Positions 12,183 through 25,070 of a stretch of 64,000 nt of DNA are shown here, piece after piece. Source of the DNA: Apus apus (lineage: Eukaryota; Chordata; Aves; Apodiformes; Apodidae); NCBI RefSeq assembly GCF_020740795.1, contig NC_067284.1, positions 96,773,440 to 96,837,439 on the forward strand, in the 5' to 3' direction. Position numbers and translations under genes: made by a program. The notes under the pieces are model-generated. The model ran no database searches. It had not been told where the DNA came from and was given only the letters and a program-made list of their open reading frames with translations. The stretch's first letter is position 1. The number at the start of each line of letters is the position of its first letter.

Positions 12183-15100
12183 GTAAGGCAGCGCGGCATT
12201 GCTAACGTGTAAGCGTTTATTTATTTGTTGCTGTTTTCTCTCTGCCGATAGCGCTGTGTCTGTGTGTCACGGCTGGGGACTGGGTGCTGCAGCAGCGCTG
12301 TGGGTTGCTGTGCTCATGCTGGAGTGCTCCTTCACCTCTCCGCAGTGTTGCTTTACTTACTCTGGGTTTCCTGGCGGTGCATGAGGAGTCTGGGTTACAT
12401 ATTTGCGTCGCCAGGAGAGCCGCTTCTGAGTGGAGGTTGCTGACATTTTAAAATTTCTTGTCACCTCAATCGGAAGCTTGATGCTGTACTTGTAATACGA
12501 GGCTTTTGTAAATTTGAAGATGCTAACTAGGTTTTCTTCTGCAGTACCAGAATATGACATAGTACCTGAAACTGAGGAACAGAAGGAAAAGGTAGTGACC
12601 ATATTGGCGATGCTATTTTGTGTTAGTCAAGAAATAATGCAGTAAAGTATCTTAAGAGCCAAACATGGTGCAATTGAAGAAAATGCAGAAGTGGGCATTG
12701 TTTGTAAGTTGTAGAAATATTTGCATGAGTGAAATGAAGCTGTTGCTCTATAGCTGTTTTAATTTTAGTATAGCAAAATCTAGAGGAGATTAACAGCGTG
12801 GCGGGGGGTGGGTGTGTGTGTGTACATGTGTATGTGTGGCAGGGGGATCCCAGCTGCTGATGGCTAAAACTTGACGCTGTGTACATTGAACTTTGTGCAT
12901 CTTAGTTATTAAAGTGCGTGAGCCACTTAAGTGTGAGAGCTGATGCTATTAACTAATTGGGCTTGGAAAGATAGCAATATTTGGACAAGCAAAGAATTAG
13001 AAGGAAAACACGTGATCTTGCACTGCCAGCTTTGCACAAACAGGGTCTTTCTCTGGGAAACAAAGCAGCACTATGACATTTTAAAAAAGAAAAGCAAAAC
13101 TGTTTTTCCTAAAGGTAACTCATTTGCATCAGAATTTCTCTCAGAGATGATGTCTTTAGCAATCCAGGAAATCTTTTTAATTTCATTGTATTAATGGCTT
13201 ATATTTTATTTACTGGAGCTAGTGAATGAATTCAACAAATAGTGGGGGTTATTAATGCAAAATGCTTCAGGGTTACAATACATACCGACAGCAAAGCCTT
13301 GAAGAAGTCCAGCTCTGTTGGAGCTGACCCTGGGGAGGACTGTACGTGATTTGAATCAGTTAGCAGGGGAGGAGATATCCTACTGCCCTTTACAATAGGG
13401 GTTTCATTAAACTTGATGTTTAATGAGCTTATCACATGCTGAGTCCTTTTCCTCAAGCGTTCTCTATTTTTTTTATTTCCTTTTATTGTTAGTAATTAAA
13501 GGTTAAACTGTTTTTCAAAAGCAGTGTCTTTATAGGGTTGCACAGTTTTATCGTTTGGGGTTTTCCTTATTTAATAATTCTTGTGGAAACTTAAATTTTC
13601 ACTGAAACATGTTTTTCACTGCTTTATTGTACTTTTTTCAAGAACTGAATCTAGCTCAGTACAAGTTACTATTTCTTTCAAAGGACCGAGTACCTTTTCT
13701 TATTGGTATGTGGGAGTGTCTAGCTATTGTGTGTCTAATTCCTGCAGATGCAGCTACTACTTCTCCTTTGTGGTGAGTTTATCCGTGAAGCTTATGTTAC
13801 CCTTTATGCCGTTGTTTTGCTAAAGATAATTTTCAGTCTGTTTTTCATTGTATCTTGTCATTAGGGGTTCTCTAAAATGTCCCAGCGTTTGCTGACCTAC
13901 AGTGCTTATCCCATCCCTTTACCTAGAGGAGCAGATTCCACACCCCCCTTAAATAGCCCTATGCTAGTGTTTCATTTATCTCAGGCTCAGTGAATACATT
14001 TTATTTTAAAAAGCAGAACGTGAGACATGAACAGCATGGGTAACCATGAAAATTCATGAATATTTACAGCATGCTGGTTTGGTTCCCAAGCAGAACAGCT
14101 GGACTGGTTTGAGAGCACTTTATTATTGTGAGCTTATTTAAAGAAGAATCTTTAACTGCAGTTACTGTATATCCAAGCCATAGCTAATGACCCTTCCAGA
14201 TTAAAAACAAACAAAACTTTTCGAAGAACGTTACCGATTTGGTTTTTAACATCATTTTTAGTGCTGTTTCTTGAAACATTCAAATTAAAAAAAAAAAAAA
14301 AAAAAAAGAATAAATACCTTAACATCTTGAATGAATGACAGATATAACTTCCCTTGCTGGAATTTGAGAAATTGGTCTGTAGGTTGGAGCAGGCAAGTAC
14401 AGCTAAAGCAAAATCTTCTAAAAATAAAGGTCTGTGAGGAATGTAGTAACATCACAGTGGAAATGATTATGCTTTCTTTTAAGTTACTTTTGTATGGGGC
14501 TATGTATGGTGTCCTTTTCTGAGGTTGTTGCTTTTGCTTTCTTAAGGAGTTGTAAGCCATGAAAAATTACAGCTATTTTGCATCCTCCTCCTTTTTTCCG
14601 TGTTTAAAAATGGACTCTAAAGTATGTGAGATTTTAAAACTTAACTCTTCAGTTACTAGTCAAGTACCAGGAACTGAAGCCTAGGAACCCAATGGTGTTT
14701 GTTTCTAAAGCTTTGAAAGAATAACATGGTTAGAAAACTGGAGAGTTGTGTGTATGCACTGTGAAATTTAGTATGCAAAAAGCTTTGTAGGTCCTCCCTC
14801 ATTATTTAATTACTCTGAAAGAACTCTCTCTCCGCAATTAACATAGTAAGTCAGTATTCAGAAATAATGGAGTGAACAGAATGGGGGAGGAAGTAGTATG
14901 TTTCACATGAAAGAATTATTTGTACTTGAAGTGGAAACAAGTATCATGAATAGTAGGGAAAGGAAGAATTTGTGAAATACATTGTCAAGCAGTGGTGTCA
15001 GAGACTTTAAACCTTGTAGTTAAAAAAAAATTGTTAAAAGGGTAACACATGAACGTATATCTCTGTCACTGCAAAGTGGGTGGTGTGTTTGATTTATTAG

Positions 15101-18100
15101 AAGCAACCTCTTGAAATTGTGTTTAAAAGAATTAGGGTTTGTGGTGTAATATCCGATTCTTACACTCAGCAGTGAAAACCTATAAGCAGAGCTTGCTGGT
15201 TTTTAAATTGCTAAATAATTCAATTTCACTGATAATTCCAAACAGCTACTTTAAATAAATCTGTTCAGGGCAGGTTTTTCATATCTATTGTAGTTTAAAA
15301 CTGTTGGTTTTCAAATTGCTGCTTCTCCATCTTTACCAGTTTTTACTCTTTCTTGATTTTTGTCATTAAATGTTTCTAGTAATAATTAGAAATATTGTGC
15401 AGTTAAGGGAAAACTGCATTTAACAAATAAAAGCTTGGTATATAGTGGACACTTGGTTCACATTATTTTTTTTTTTGCCTTCTCCTGTTTCAGTGTCATG
15501 TGAGTATTGGAGCAGTAGGTGTTGTTTTACAAGTAGTATTCAAAGCAAATCTAAATACAACTGAGGCAAATGATTGTAAAGTACCCCTTCAGCCTTACGG
15601 CTTCAGTGTTCATTTATGCTTGTGCAGACCTATTTGACAATATTTTGTATGTGACTGAAAGCACGATTTGGTCTTAAATACTTAAGCATTGAATAAATGA
15701 AAACAGCACTAAGTCCTCTGGAGCCATTTGGTGGCCGGTGGAGTTTGTAAGGCGGGTGCAGGGTGTGTGTGACATCCATCTGAGAGATTGAGAATGTAGG
15801 GAATTCATGGAAAAAATCCAACGTCGTGCTGCAAATCCTTAGGGGGAAAAGTCAACCAGCTCCAGATGTTGACATGGTTGACTTCGAGCACATGAAGTGC
15901 TGTGGATTTAACTCTTGCAGTCAGAGTGCTTTTTGTAGCCCTCCAGCAACTATCAGGGGAGAAATACATTTTCACTTCTAGAGACAGATGAAACGGTGGG
16001 AGCAGTTAAGTTGCAGTGCCAACAGTGTCAATCAGCCTACTGACAGAGAAGTGTTATGTATTAATTTCATCTTTTAATGGGATGAGACAGGAATTCAGTC
16101 ATTCTGAAAATGCTAGTTTTCCAACATCCAAACCAGGACAGATCAGTATACTTCTGATAAGACAGAAATATTTTTTTTTTACCGTAGAGTAAGCTACCTA
16201 TGAACTGGTGAAATCAAGCATTTTTGATTCCCTAAGACTGCCAGTCTTGTGCTTCTTTCAGAATAAAACAAAACACTTGCAGTTACAAAAACACAAGCAG
16301 CACCTTGATTCAATTAAAAATGTTCGAAAGCTTAACTGGTATGTAAACAGTTAAAATAGAATTTCAGCATTAGTTCTTAGCCAGAGTGGATTTAAATAGT
16401 GAAGTGGATTGATTTTTATGATATCACCTTTGATTTTTATCACTGCCTCTGGATAAATTTTTATTGTATTGTTTTCCTTGATGAGCACATAGCTGGTGAA
16501 GTGCAGCCCTGCGCAGGACAGACATAAAGAAATTGTGTTCACAGCAGTGTTTTACTGGATTTTTTAATATTTTTTTTCTTGTAGGTATTCTGATGAAGCT
16601 CTCCTGTGTTTTTTAAAGATGCTTTTAAATTAATTCATTCAGAAAGTGCTAGTTGTCTGGCCAAGATACCTGTGGTAGTAATATGCTACAGTACTCTGAA
16701 CTACAATAGCTTGTGTAAATAACTTCCAGAGCTTTCCGAGTGGAATACTCATTATTTGCTTTGTATTCAGGAGTGCACTAACAATGTTTGGGCACCAAGA
16801 ATGTAATTAATAAAAACATCGTTAACAAATCTAATTGCTAAATATGAAGTTCAGCATTATAGTTGACTTCTTGTGTCTTCTGTTTCTGTTGTGTCCAACT
16901 GGAGATAAAAATGCTCTTCGGGGTATATCTTGAGAAAGTACAACTTGGATATAAATTGCACTGCAGGCTTGTCGCACAGCAGTGGCAGCCTCCTGGCAGC
17001 TGGGAACAGGCAGGTGAATTCCCTCAATGGCATCTCCTCAAATGCTGAGGAAGTGCATCAGAAATTCAGTTTAAAACTCTTGAAGTGATTTAAATGGGGA
17101 AGCAGTGGACAAAGTAGAGTCTGGGAGCAACAGCAGCAGGTAACTTAACAGCTGACCTGTAAGTTCTGTGTTACATTGGGGATGAAATGCCTTCTGGACA
17201 GGTTAAATCCTTTTTGTTGTGGAATTGAAAGGGTCATGCCTGGACATAAGTCCACAAATATACCCACTGTGTGCTATGAGAGAGTGATGGAAGTGTGATG
17301 TGTGTAGCATAGTTGCAGCTTTTCAGACTAGTATTAAAAGTATGTATTCAGTGAGTCAACTTTTTTGTTAGTTTTTCCTTTTGCAGTTTATTCAATGAAG
17401 TATTGCAAGGTGGCATGTTTGCTGGACTCATAAGGAACACCTAACTACAGTCAGCCTGATTTAACAGTTGTGAAAGCTTATCACTGTGCCTCTAAACTCT
17501 GTTCTCTGTTTTTGGGATTGCATTTGCTATCTTAAAACATACCCATACCTGCAGATTTTTTCATAGTAACTCAGCTCTTGCCACTTAAAAAGCATTTTGC
17601 AGATACTGAGTCTGTGTCTTAGAGTGTTATGAACACATCACTTTATGACTCAAATATGCTATAATCCTTTGAATGCTCATCATGACTATGAAGAGATGCC
17701 TCTGTGTGCTAGTCTTGCATCTTACCACTTGCTTTGGAAATACCTAACTCATTCATATCCTGCATCATTCCCCTATTAAACACTAAATTTCTGTTCAGGA
17801 ATAAAAAAAGAAATGCATCCTCAGCTGCAAATATAATTTTATTTTTATTTATAAATCTCATGACTTTCAAAGCATGCAAGATGTCTATTTACAAGAGGAT
17901 AGGGGAACCCTTCTAAAGCTGTGTCTCTAGCTGTCCACCAGCTGCCCACAGTGAGTCACAAGTGTCTTGGAAGTCTCCTCTGCTCCTGCTGCCTTCCTGC
18001 TTCTGGTCTTTCCCAGCATTTCCCACTAGCTCTCACCCTCATTTTTTGCTCTGCCTTTGTCCGAGTCTGTCTCATGAACAAATATTTATTTAACATTAAA

Positions 18101-20475
18101 TGATCAGTGTTTCGTTTCATAGCTGATGATTTCATGAACAAAGATAAAAAAGTACTTCCTTGGCTTTATCTTTGTGTAGTCTCAGCTGCCAACTACATCT
18201 TTAACTCAGAAGAGCCCAAAAATGTTAATAAAATAAGCACATCAGTTTTTCTTTAGTAGCCATCTTAAAAGAGAGTTCGAAAGTGTTCTTGCTTCTTCTT
18301 GCTGTGCCTACAACCTTATTTCCCTTCACTGACTAAAGTGTTCCTGTAGTGAGTTATTTTTTGCTCCATGTTCTGGTGTTTGCAAGAGGTGTATTACTAG
18401 GGGAGTAATAACCCTGGGTTCTTCAGAAAAACGCCAATTTCCACTTACCCTACTCCCTCACAAATTACTTGGTTCAAACACTCTGTTTTAAAATGTCCAG
18501 AGAGTTAGGGTGTTATCAGAGGTCAGACTTTTAGGTAAATTAGGAGTTAGCAATTAAAGGAAATAATTTTAAACTATTAGATAAAGGGAAAAATAAAAAG
18601 CTTTACTCATGTCAACTGAGAAACAACAACCAGTAGGCTGCTGATAGTGAATATAAATATAATTTGCCCTCTATAGTTATAAGAAGCCAGTATATTTGTA
18701 GATTTAGTTTTGCTTATTCTTTATTTGCCTTACCTAGAGTGCATTGTTTATGTGCTTATGACGATGCCATCCTTCTCAAAGGGGACATAGGCAAGCAGAA
18801 GAGGGGGAATACCTTGGCTGAAAGGAATCTCTGGAAATCAGGTGGTCCAGCCCCTGTGCAAAGCAGGCCAACTGCAGAGTTAGACCCAACTTAAAAGATG
18901 GATCAAATAAAAACTAAATAACTTTGGGGGATTCAGTAATGCATGTCCTTGTGAAAGCTGTGTCCTGCATGCCTTTGGGCATCAAAGTAGCACATGTACA
19001 ACTGAAGAGGCCATGCCTTCTCCCAAGATGTTGCTGTTTAACATTTATTTGTTTGTTTGTTTTTGTTGTCTTTGCATTCCAACAAGTCTGGTCAGACAAA
19101 AAAGCACACTCATTCATGGCCTTGCACTTTCACCTGTTGAACAAAATCAAGGGTCAAGAGAAATCATGAACTGAAATCCTGGCAGTATTCAAGCCCAAGA
19201 ATCTTTTGGTGTCTTGACCATGCCATAGATTTTATCTTCGTTTGTTGTCCTGTTAATCATGAGGCATGTTCATCACACAGTTATTACTATTATTAAAATT
19301 CTCATTATAGGCAACAGCAGTTTTACCTGCTCTTTTTGTGTTTAAATGAGAGAAGTTAAAGGCTTAGTGACCGTGTTCCTTCCTGCCTCTTCCCTCCAAA
19401 GTTTCTTAGTTGAGGCAGAGGAAACTTGCAGTTTTGTGCTCTGAACTGGATGTGTACTGGCTTCTTCACTGCTGCATTCCAGGGGGTTTAATGCATATGC
19501 CAGTCCATGAACTCTGGCAGCCCATGGCCAGAGGGAGCAATAATGCTTAAATGGTCCCAGCAAGACTGAGAGGATGAGTGCCAGTGTCCTAAAGGTAAAA
19601 CTCAAACAGCACTCAAGAAGGAGATAATGCAAACACGGCCTTGTGAGCCGTGGAGAGTAGGGTTTCACCTGCCTGCTTTAAGTGATGAGGAATTGCTGTA
19701 GATGAGGTTTTTGTCTGGCCATAGTGGTGATGTGATGTATGGGAGAATTCAAAGATCCACGATATTTAAAATAAATGTGTTGTAATGTAACTGCATTGGG
19801 GGTTACAGGTTTTCAAAAAAATAGGAAGTTTCCCATGGGTGTTTTCAGATCCTACTATTCTCTGGAGAGAGAGCTGTAAAATGAACTTTTCTTGTCATCA
19901 TTTTAGGTCACCACACTTCTAAAATTATTTTTTTCTTTTCTCTCAGAGGTCTCTGTGTGGAAAGGATAATGAGCTTTGCTTCAAGAATAATTACATATAT
20001 TGTTCTCTCTGTTCTTTCAGTAATGATAGGATAGAACTAAGTTTGCCTTAAAGTAAAAAAGAAACAAACAAAATGCCAAAACAACAAAACCCCCCCACAC
20101 CCGAAATACCAAAACCAGAAAGCCACACTCCATTCCCTCCCATCCCCCCCAAAAAAAAGGCATCGCACCAACACAACTGCAAAATAAAGAGAATAAGAGA
20201 ATATAAATTTGAAAGGAGCATTTGCAAGTAACCTTTGGAAAGACCATACAATTACATGAAGAAGGAAAGGAATCATAGTAATCTTAGAACAAAAACTAGT
20301 CCTTGGGGGAAAAAAAAACACCACGAACACCTAATAGTAGCACATAGATGAGACACACAGATAATGTAGAACATATCTGTCTAGGAAAGCTTGATTAAAA
20401 TGAAAAAAGTATATACTTTTTATATGAGTATAATATAACATTAAATTAAGAAGAGAACTTTTTTTTTTTTAACAG
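12183..20475. other. AKAP12: AKAP12 beta intron (8.3 kb)
   Basis: Intron between the beta first exon and the large coding exon. It has low GC and many A- or T-runs (for example 14287-14307). It contains a TG-rich patch at 12807-12840, a possible CR1 scrap near 18.82-18.89 kb and one pseudo-exon-like segment at 12545-12591 described under findings. It ends in a T-tract followed by AACAG at 20471-20475. I found no other gene or RNA. Confidence 0.75.
18818..18892 (+). mobile_element. Possible CR1-like fragment
   Basis: The phrases 'ggaatctctggaaatcaggt' and 'ggtccagcccctgtgcaaag' resemble the 'ggtcatctggtccaaccccc' segment of CR1-type elements. The match is short and from memory of the family, so this is a weak call. 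A RepeatMasker run would settle it. Confidence 0.4.
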
Positions 20476-23400
20476 TTGGACAGACGGAACATTCCAGTGT
20501 AACTTTGAAGGACAACACTGGAACTATGGAGACGAGTCCATCTGACTCAAATGCCAGGGATGGTGTAGATGCGGAGAAAGAGGATGCTCATACAGTTAAT
20601 CAGTTGGAAGAAGACACGGAGGACCTTGACCATGCATCTGAGCCACAATCTTATGATCTGGGTTTTAAAAAGGTTTTTAAATTTGTTGGATTCAGATTCA
20701 CAGTAAAGAAGGAAAAGACAGGAAAATCGGAACCAGTTCAACTTCTTACTGTAAAAAAAGAAACAGAAGTCCTTGAAGGAGCTGATGATCAAAAAGAAGT
20801 CAGCTCAGAAGAAACAGCAGTGCCTGAGGATGCACGCTCTGCAGAAGATAACACCAAAGACACACTGAAAAATGAAAAAACGGAAGATGAATCTCCTAAA
20901 ACACCAGAAGCAAATGAGATTTGTTCTCAGTCAACTGCCTTAGCCACTGATACTGCATCACCCTTAAGAAAATTTTTTACTCAGGGATGGACTGGGTTTA
21001 GAAAAAAGAAGAGCTTTAGAAAGCCTAAGGAAGATGAACTACAGTCTCCTACAAAAGAAGAGGAGCAAGAAAAGGAGGGAGCCACATTAAAAACTGAAAA
21101 CAGTGAAAAGGAGGAGAAATCTGAGTGTGAGAAGCAAGGTGAAGAGAAGAATGTGACAGCAGTAACTATTGAAGTGCATGAGAAGGAGCAAACTGAAGGT
21201 GAAAAACAAACATCAAAAAAGATTGTGGCAGCCATAGAAGTTGAAGGATGTGAGAAGGAAGAGCTAATCAAGCATGATGATCAGGGACAAAAAGAGGATG
21301 TAGAGGCAGCAGCTGTTAAAGAAAGTGTGAAGGAGAAAAAAACTGAAGATGATAATGAAGAAAGGAAACTGTTGGAAGTCTCAGAAGATCTTGGTAAAAA
21401 GGAAGAAAAAACTGAAGAGAAAGAAAGTGAGGTGACAGAGAAACTGCTAAAAGCAGTGCCTGTGGTACCTGTTATCACTGATAGTGTGAATGGAGAATTG
21501 GAAACATCCTCAGAACTGCCTGAGGTAAAAGAAACAGAGTCATCTGGAGTCAAGCATGAAATACAGGAGAGAACTGAAATATCCTCTGAAGAGAAACTTG
21601 AAGCAGGATCTTTGGCAATTAAAATTTCTGGTGAACAGCTTAAAAAGTCTGAAGGAAGGGAAGAAAGTAAACCTGCTCCACTGGCGAAAGAAATATTTGA
21701 TGAAAAAACAGAGGAAGCAGAATTGAAAATTTCACCTACATCAGAAGGCATCACTGGAAAGTTAGACACACAAGGAGAAGCTCAAGATAAAACCACAGAG
21801 AAGAAAGAAAGTGAAGAACATGAGACAAAATTGACTTCAGGTGCTTCTGGATTGAAGCCCTTTTCTACTTCTGAACGTTCAGTTGACACAGAGGATGATC
21901 AACAGTCAATCAAGCCCATTGATGAAGGTCTACAGGGAAAAACTGGCATAGTTACAACTGAGCCTGTCAAACCAGATGAAATAACCACAGAAATAACTCC
22001 TGAAGAAGCATCTGGAAAGAGGCCTCCAGAAGGTATCACAAATGAAGCTGAACTACTGTCTTCTCAAGAAAAAACTAAAATACAAGGTAGCCCTTTAAAG
22101 AAACTCTTTACGGGTACTGGATTAAAAAAACTGTCTGGAAAAAAGCATAAAGGCAAAAGAGAAGAGTCTAAGTTAGGAGAACAGGGAGAACCAACTCAGC
22201 ACTTATCAGATTCCCCAGATAGCCCAGAGGAACAAAAGGGGGAGAGTTCTGCTTCTTCTCCTGAGGAGACAAATGAAATTCCTTCTTTAGAAAAATCTGT
22301 AGATGGAGTACAGGTCACTGAAAATGAAGATTCTGCAGTTTCAGATGTGGAGCGAAAAAGAGAAAGTGTTACACCCTGGGCATCGTTTAAAAAGATGGTA
22401 ACTCCCAAGAAACGTGTCAGAAGACCTTCTGAAAGCGATAAGGAAGAAGAAGTTGATAAGACAAAGAGTGCTTCGGTGACTGCAACTGAAAACACTGTTG
22501 ATGAAAATCAGGGAGAATTAAAAGAAAATGGGATTGACCAGAAACCAGAGAAAGCCACAGAAGAGCCCAAAAGAAAGGTTGACACCTCTGTGTCCTGGGA
22601 AGCTTTTATATGTGTAGGTTCTTCAAAGAAACGAGCGAGGAAATCATCCTCATCTGATGAAGAAACTGAACATAAGCTTGGTCAGGAAAGCCAAAAAGTA
22701 GAAGAATCTGGACACAGCAAAGAAGCAACAACAGATGCACTTCTTACTAGTTCTCAGGAGAGTGATCAAGGACAAGGGAATTCTTCTCCAGAACAAGCTG
22801 GAAGCCCATCTGAGGGTGAAGGAATTTCAACGTGGGAATCATTTAAAAGGTTAGTCACTCCAAGAAGGAAATCCAAAACCAGAATGGAAGAGAGAACTGA
22901 AGACTCTGTTGTGGGATCTAGCCTGGAGCATTCAACATCTGATGGTGAGCCTGGAAAAGATGAGTCTTGGGTTCCATTTAGAAAACTGATGACTGGGCGG
23001 AGGAAGAAAAAGTCAGATGGGAAGCTAGAACCAACTAATCTTAAACAAGCACGGGAAGACATGGCAGAAACAACTGAAGAAGATTCAGATATTCCAGCTG
23101 TTGTTCCTTTATCTGAATACGAAGCAGCAGAGCAGGATAAAATAGAAGCCCAAGAAGCAAAAAATGCTGAAGTGATGAGAGAGCAAACCTCAGAGCAAGA
23201 GAGAGCAGAAAAATTAGAGGAGACTCTAAGAATTGAGCAGGCACATGAAGGGCTGGTGCATGCAGTTACTGTTACTGTTGTGGAAGGGGAAAGGGCGGTT
23301 ACCAGTATTGAAGAAAGGTCACCATCTTGGATATCTGCTGCTCTGACAGAGTGCATTGAGCAAGCAGCAGAAGAGGAAGAGAAAGAAAGTGAGAAAACGT

Positions 23401-24302
23401 TTGGATCGGATGTTGTTGTGGAAGAAGCAGTGACGGCTGCTAAGACAGTGCCAGACACAAGAAAGGATTTAAGTGATGACACCACAGCAAGTGAGTTAGA
23501 GCCAACCTCAGAAGCAGTGACAGCTCTGGAAGAGACTGCAGAAGCTTCTGGTGCTGAAGAAACAGTAGAAGTGTCCCTTGCTGAGGAGACAACTGAGATG
23601 GTTTCTGCTGTTTCACAGTTGATAGAAACTCCAGATACTACAGAGGAAGTTACACCTGTCCAAGAAGTAGAGGCCACTGAACAAAACTTGAAAGAATTGG
23701 ACAAACAGACACAACAGGTTCTTCACGAAGTTGCTGAAAGAGTAAAGTTAGTAGATACAGCCCAGCTGGTTAGTGAAAGAACCACAACAGCAACTGCAAT
23801 TACAACAGTGCAAGGAATTGGGTCAGAAGTGAAAGATGATGCTAAAGGAGGAGAAATTTTAGTCCAGGAAGCTGTTTTGCCTGAACAGTCCTTGAAAAAA
23901 GAACACAAGGAGGATGACCTCCAGTCCCTGGGAGTTGCAGGAAGCATTCAGGGCCAAGATGGAGTTGAAGAGAGTGTCCTACAAGAAAGTTCAGAGAGGA
24001 GTGAAGTACCTTCTGCAATAGAGGAAAGCACAGAAGGATGTGAAAACGTGGGTATCGTAAGAGATGAAAGCCAGTGGCAGGTATGTGAAGAACCAGTTGT
24101 AGAAGACCATGAAGAAATACCTGAGGCTCAGAAGACAGCAGAGGAACCTTCATCACAAGACAGGGACTTTAACATAATCAAAGCAGTCACTCCCAAGGAA
24201 GAGCTGTTTGCAAAGCAGGAGCCTTCAGAAGAGAAGCTGCCCACAACAGATTTGACAGTAGATGAGGCAAGAGATGAATGTATTCCAGAAGCGCAGGCTG
24301 CA
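20476..24302 (+). CDS. AKAP12: AKAP12 (gravin/SSeCKS) large coding exon, part 1
   Basis: This scaffold protein anchors PKA, PKC, calmodulin and other signalling enzymes at the membrane and cytoskeleton. The exon follows an AG at 20474-20475, starts in phase 1 (V-GQTE...) and stays open for 1,275 codons. Landmarks: a conserved aromatic/basic segment FKKVFKFVGFRFTVKK (about residues 66-81); polybasic PB1 KKFFTQGW-like (about 166-190); PB2 SPLKKLFTGTGLKKLSGKK (541-559). Four WSK/gravin motifs (PF03832) follow: TPWASFKKMVTPKKR (635), VSWEAFICVGSSKKR (708), STWESFKRLVTPRR (787) and ESWVPFRKLMTGRRKKK (832). The rest is Glu/Lys/Ser-rich and probably disordered, as in the family. In human one exon carries nearly all of the protein. 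Here the frame runs into a stop at 24360, and a GCA|GTAAGT donor at 24303 offers an in-phase exit. In-exon ATGs begin at 20526. Confidence 0.97.
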
Positions 24303-25070
24303 GTAAGTATTACATACAACACAAAGGTTCATCTGTTAAAGAATAGTATCAGCAAGTGTTAGATATTATATCTAATTTAAAAGCATGTTGTGGCAGTATT
24401 ACAGTCAATGGCCTCCTTTGTGCAGCCTGAGGCAACTGAAGTTTGTTTCCAGTGAGACGGACACACAGATGTCCAGAAGCAGCAGCCATTGAGGCTTGTA
24501 TGCGATGAGGTGGATCGAGTTCCTGTAGAAATGGGGTGGGAGATGGTGTATGTACATCAGAAGGTGCCAAAACAATTGCTGTTAGTGCTCCTGCACAGTG
24601 AATGTGACTGAAGATATTACATGAAAACATGCAATACATATGTGGTCCATATGGTACCATAGGTAGCAGATTATACCTTAATTTGTAGGTACAAATGGGT
24701 AGGTGCTTCTTCAATGGGAGGAAAATAAATTACACAGCTGACTGCAGCTTTAAATGTGCAGGAGCTGTTGTGACTGATATGTTCCCACTTTTTTCCCTCC
24801 TTCCCCACCATCTTCCTGGTTTAGTTTTTGTTTCAAGTGTTGTTTGTTGTCCTTTGCTTTAGGCTGCCATTTGTTTAATGAGCTGTGTGGCCTGAGGAAC
24901 TGAACATGAGCTGGAATCTTGGCGACTCACTAATCTCAGTGTCATCACCTCATGCTCTTCTTATACCCCTTCTCCTCCTGGTTGTTTCTTCTGGTGCTAT
25001 TTCACCCAGAGCATTTCTGGTCACTTCCTGCTCATACCGTTTTTCACAGGTCTGTTGCAATTCTCCACAG
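24303..25070 (+). other. AKAP12: Intron interrupting the AKAP12 large exon
   Basis: This 768-bp segment has a GTAAGT donor at 24303 and a TTCTCCACAG acceptor at 25061-25070. Both flanking exons are in phase 0, giving ...AQAA | VQDKTEGE. All three frames are closed inside it. A second in-phase acceptor, TTTTTCACAG, ends at 25049 and would add seven residues (VCCNSPQ). The upstream polypyrimidine-rich stretch could serve either. Mammalian AKAP12 has no intron here as far as I know. Confidence 0.75.

Noticed and set aside
20505-20525. Taking 20505 as the start codon of AKAP12
   Set aside because: The codon there is TTG and the frame is open back to the splice acceptor at 20475; the exon is internal, joined to the beta or alpha exons.
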